From Myxococcus stipitatus (GTDB lineage Bacteria > Myxococcota > Myxococcia > Myxococcales > Myxococcaceae), in assembly GCF_021412625.1 (NCBI RefSeq), contig NZ_JAKCFI010000001.1, positions 124,001-188,000 on the forward strand: a DNA stretch of 64,000 nt, in the 5' to 3' direction. The position numbers and the translations under genes are program-made. Each line of letters begins with the position of its first letter. The stretch's first letter is position 1. The notes beneath the pieces are model-generated. The model saw nothing but the letters and a program-made list of their open reading frames with translations, made no database searches and was not told the origin of the DNA. Below, one piece after another: positions 63,495 through 64,000 of this stretch.

Positions 63495-64000
63495 ATGCAC
63501 CTGGGATTGAAGCAATGGGGTGGCGCGTTGCTGGCCCTCGTCCTGGCGGTGGTGGTGGTGCTGCCGGGCGAGTCCGGCGCGGACCTGCCATATCCGACGC
63601 GCGGCGCCTACCGCATCAAGGGCATCCAGCCGGACTTCTGGCCGAGCTACGACGAGATCGCCGGCAACAACACGGGCGGCGTGGCCATGAACCTGGTCTG
63701 GGCCTCCTGGGAGCCGGCGGTGAAGGCGCCGCCCTGTGCCGCGGGACAGGTGGAGTACAGCGGGCATTGTTTCACGGTGGCGGCCAACGTGGACGCGGCC
63801 ATCCGCGAGTGGACCGCGCGGGGCGTGGTGGTGACGGCGGTGGTGTATGGCGTTCCCGCCTGGGCGCGGACGGGCCGCACCTGCACGCCCGCCGCGGCGG
63901 GCTTCGACATCTTCTGCGCCCCGAACAACCCGGCGGACTTCGGACGCTTCGTCGGCATGCTGGCCCGCCGCTACGACGGCCTCTCTGGAAATGGCCGCAT
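63495..64000 (+). CDS. Secreted glycoside-hydrolase-like protein (partial, cut by window end)
   Basis: The first 168 residues of a secreted protein. A signal peptide ([19 protein letters not shown]) is followed by sequence in the style of TIM-barrel glycosidases ([24 protein letters not shown] ... [19 protein letters not shown]), similar to GH39/GH5-like endoglycosidases. The catalytic Glu residues would lie beyond the window. GGGAG lies eight bases before the ATG. Confidence 0.7.
   Translation, partial: MHLGLKQWGGALLALVLAVVVVLPGESGADLPYPTRGAYRIKGIQPDFWPSYDEIAGNNTGGVAMNLVWASWEPAVKAPPCAAGQVEYSGHCFTVAANVDAAIREWTARGVVVTAVVYGVPAWARTGRTCTPAAAGFDIFCAPNNPADFGRFVGMLARRYDGLSGNGR

Overview
The window is GC-rich DNA (apart from a few low-GC patches) with the gene style of a large myxobacterial genome (Myxococcota, probably Myxococcaceae/Archangiaceae). 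It has Ser/Thr protein kinases fused to FGE-sulfatase domains, a NtrC-type regulator, many lipoproteins of unknown function, a thrombospondin-3/OmpA protein, a VWD-domain secreted protein and a CFI-box protein. The assignment rests on gene content and base composition; no marker gene was compared.

Layout. 1-20,950 is mostly housekeeping and chromosomal: pnp with a clear terminator, a membrane protein, an M23 peptidase, dut, then a tightly overlapping kinase / ABC-type binding protein / purB unit. purC, a lipoprotein, a SpoU-type RNA methyltransferase, a zinc-motif small protein, an HtrA-type protease, a CFI-box protein with a TlpA-like thioredoxin, a large lipoprotein, an AraC regulator divergent from a DUF4267 membrane protein, and a FabG4-like reductase follow. 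20,945-23,456 holds a 2OG-Fe(II)-oxygenase-like gene and an SGNH hydrolase overlapping a membrane-anchored, foldase-like partner.

24,215-31,861 is the most unusual stretch. It holds an AAA+ regulator whose GAFTGA loop reads GAFPGA and, convergent to it, a 1138-residue kinase + nSTAND1-type NTPase + membrane segment + FGE-sulfatase protein. These are followed by a secreted trypsin-like protease and a two-gene unit with a caspase/DUF4347-like His-Cys protein. These domains (kinase, STAND NTPase, FGE, trypsin, caspase-like) recur together in predicted NTP-dependent conflict or self/non-self signalling systems, so this is my leading candidate for an undescribed system.

32,056-36,987 encodes an OmpA-family outer-membrane protein and a pair of M16 peptidases, one without the zinc motif. 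The tmRNA gene (ssrA, 37,204-37,566, tag ANDNVELALAA) with promoter and terminator follows. Directly behind it lies a scrambled, partly low-GC island (about 37,615-42,370): a dead IS3-family element, a truncated phage-like gene, a frameshifted helicase remnant, a low-GC EEP-family nuclease and an ADP-ribosyltransferase-like candidate toxin. This fits integration and decay at the ssrA 3' end.

42,480-64,000 returns to chromosomal content: an XRE regulator, an HD phosphohydrolase, a GNAT acetyltransferase, three small Cys-rich lipoproteins and a three-gene envelope operon of unknown function. Its upstream region carries two TGTCCAC-GTGGACA palindromes. Then come a propeller/VWD secreted protein, a metallophosphoesterase with HEAT-like repeats, a large heparinase-type lipoprotein with Ig-like repeats, a K+-dependent-type membrane pyrophosphatase (hppA), and the start of a glycosidase-like secreted protein cut by the window end.
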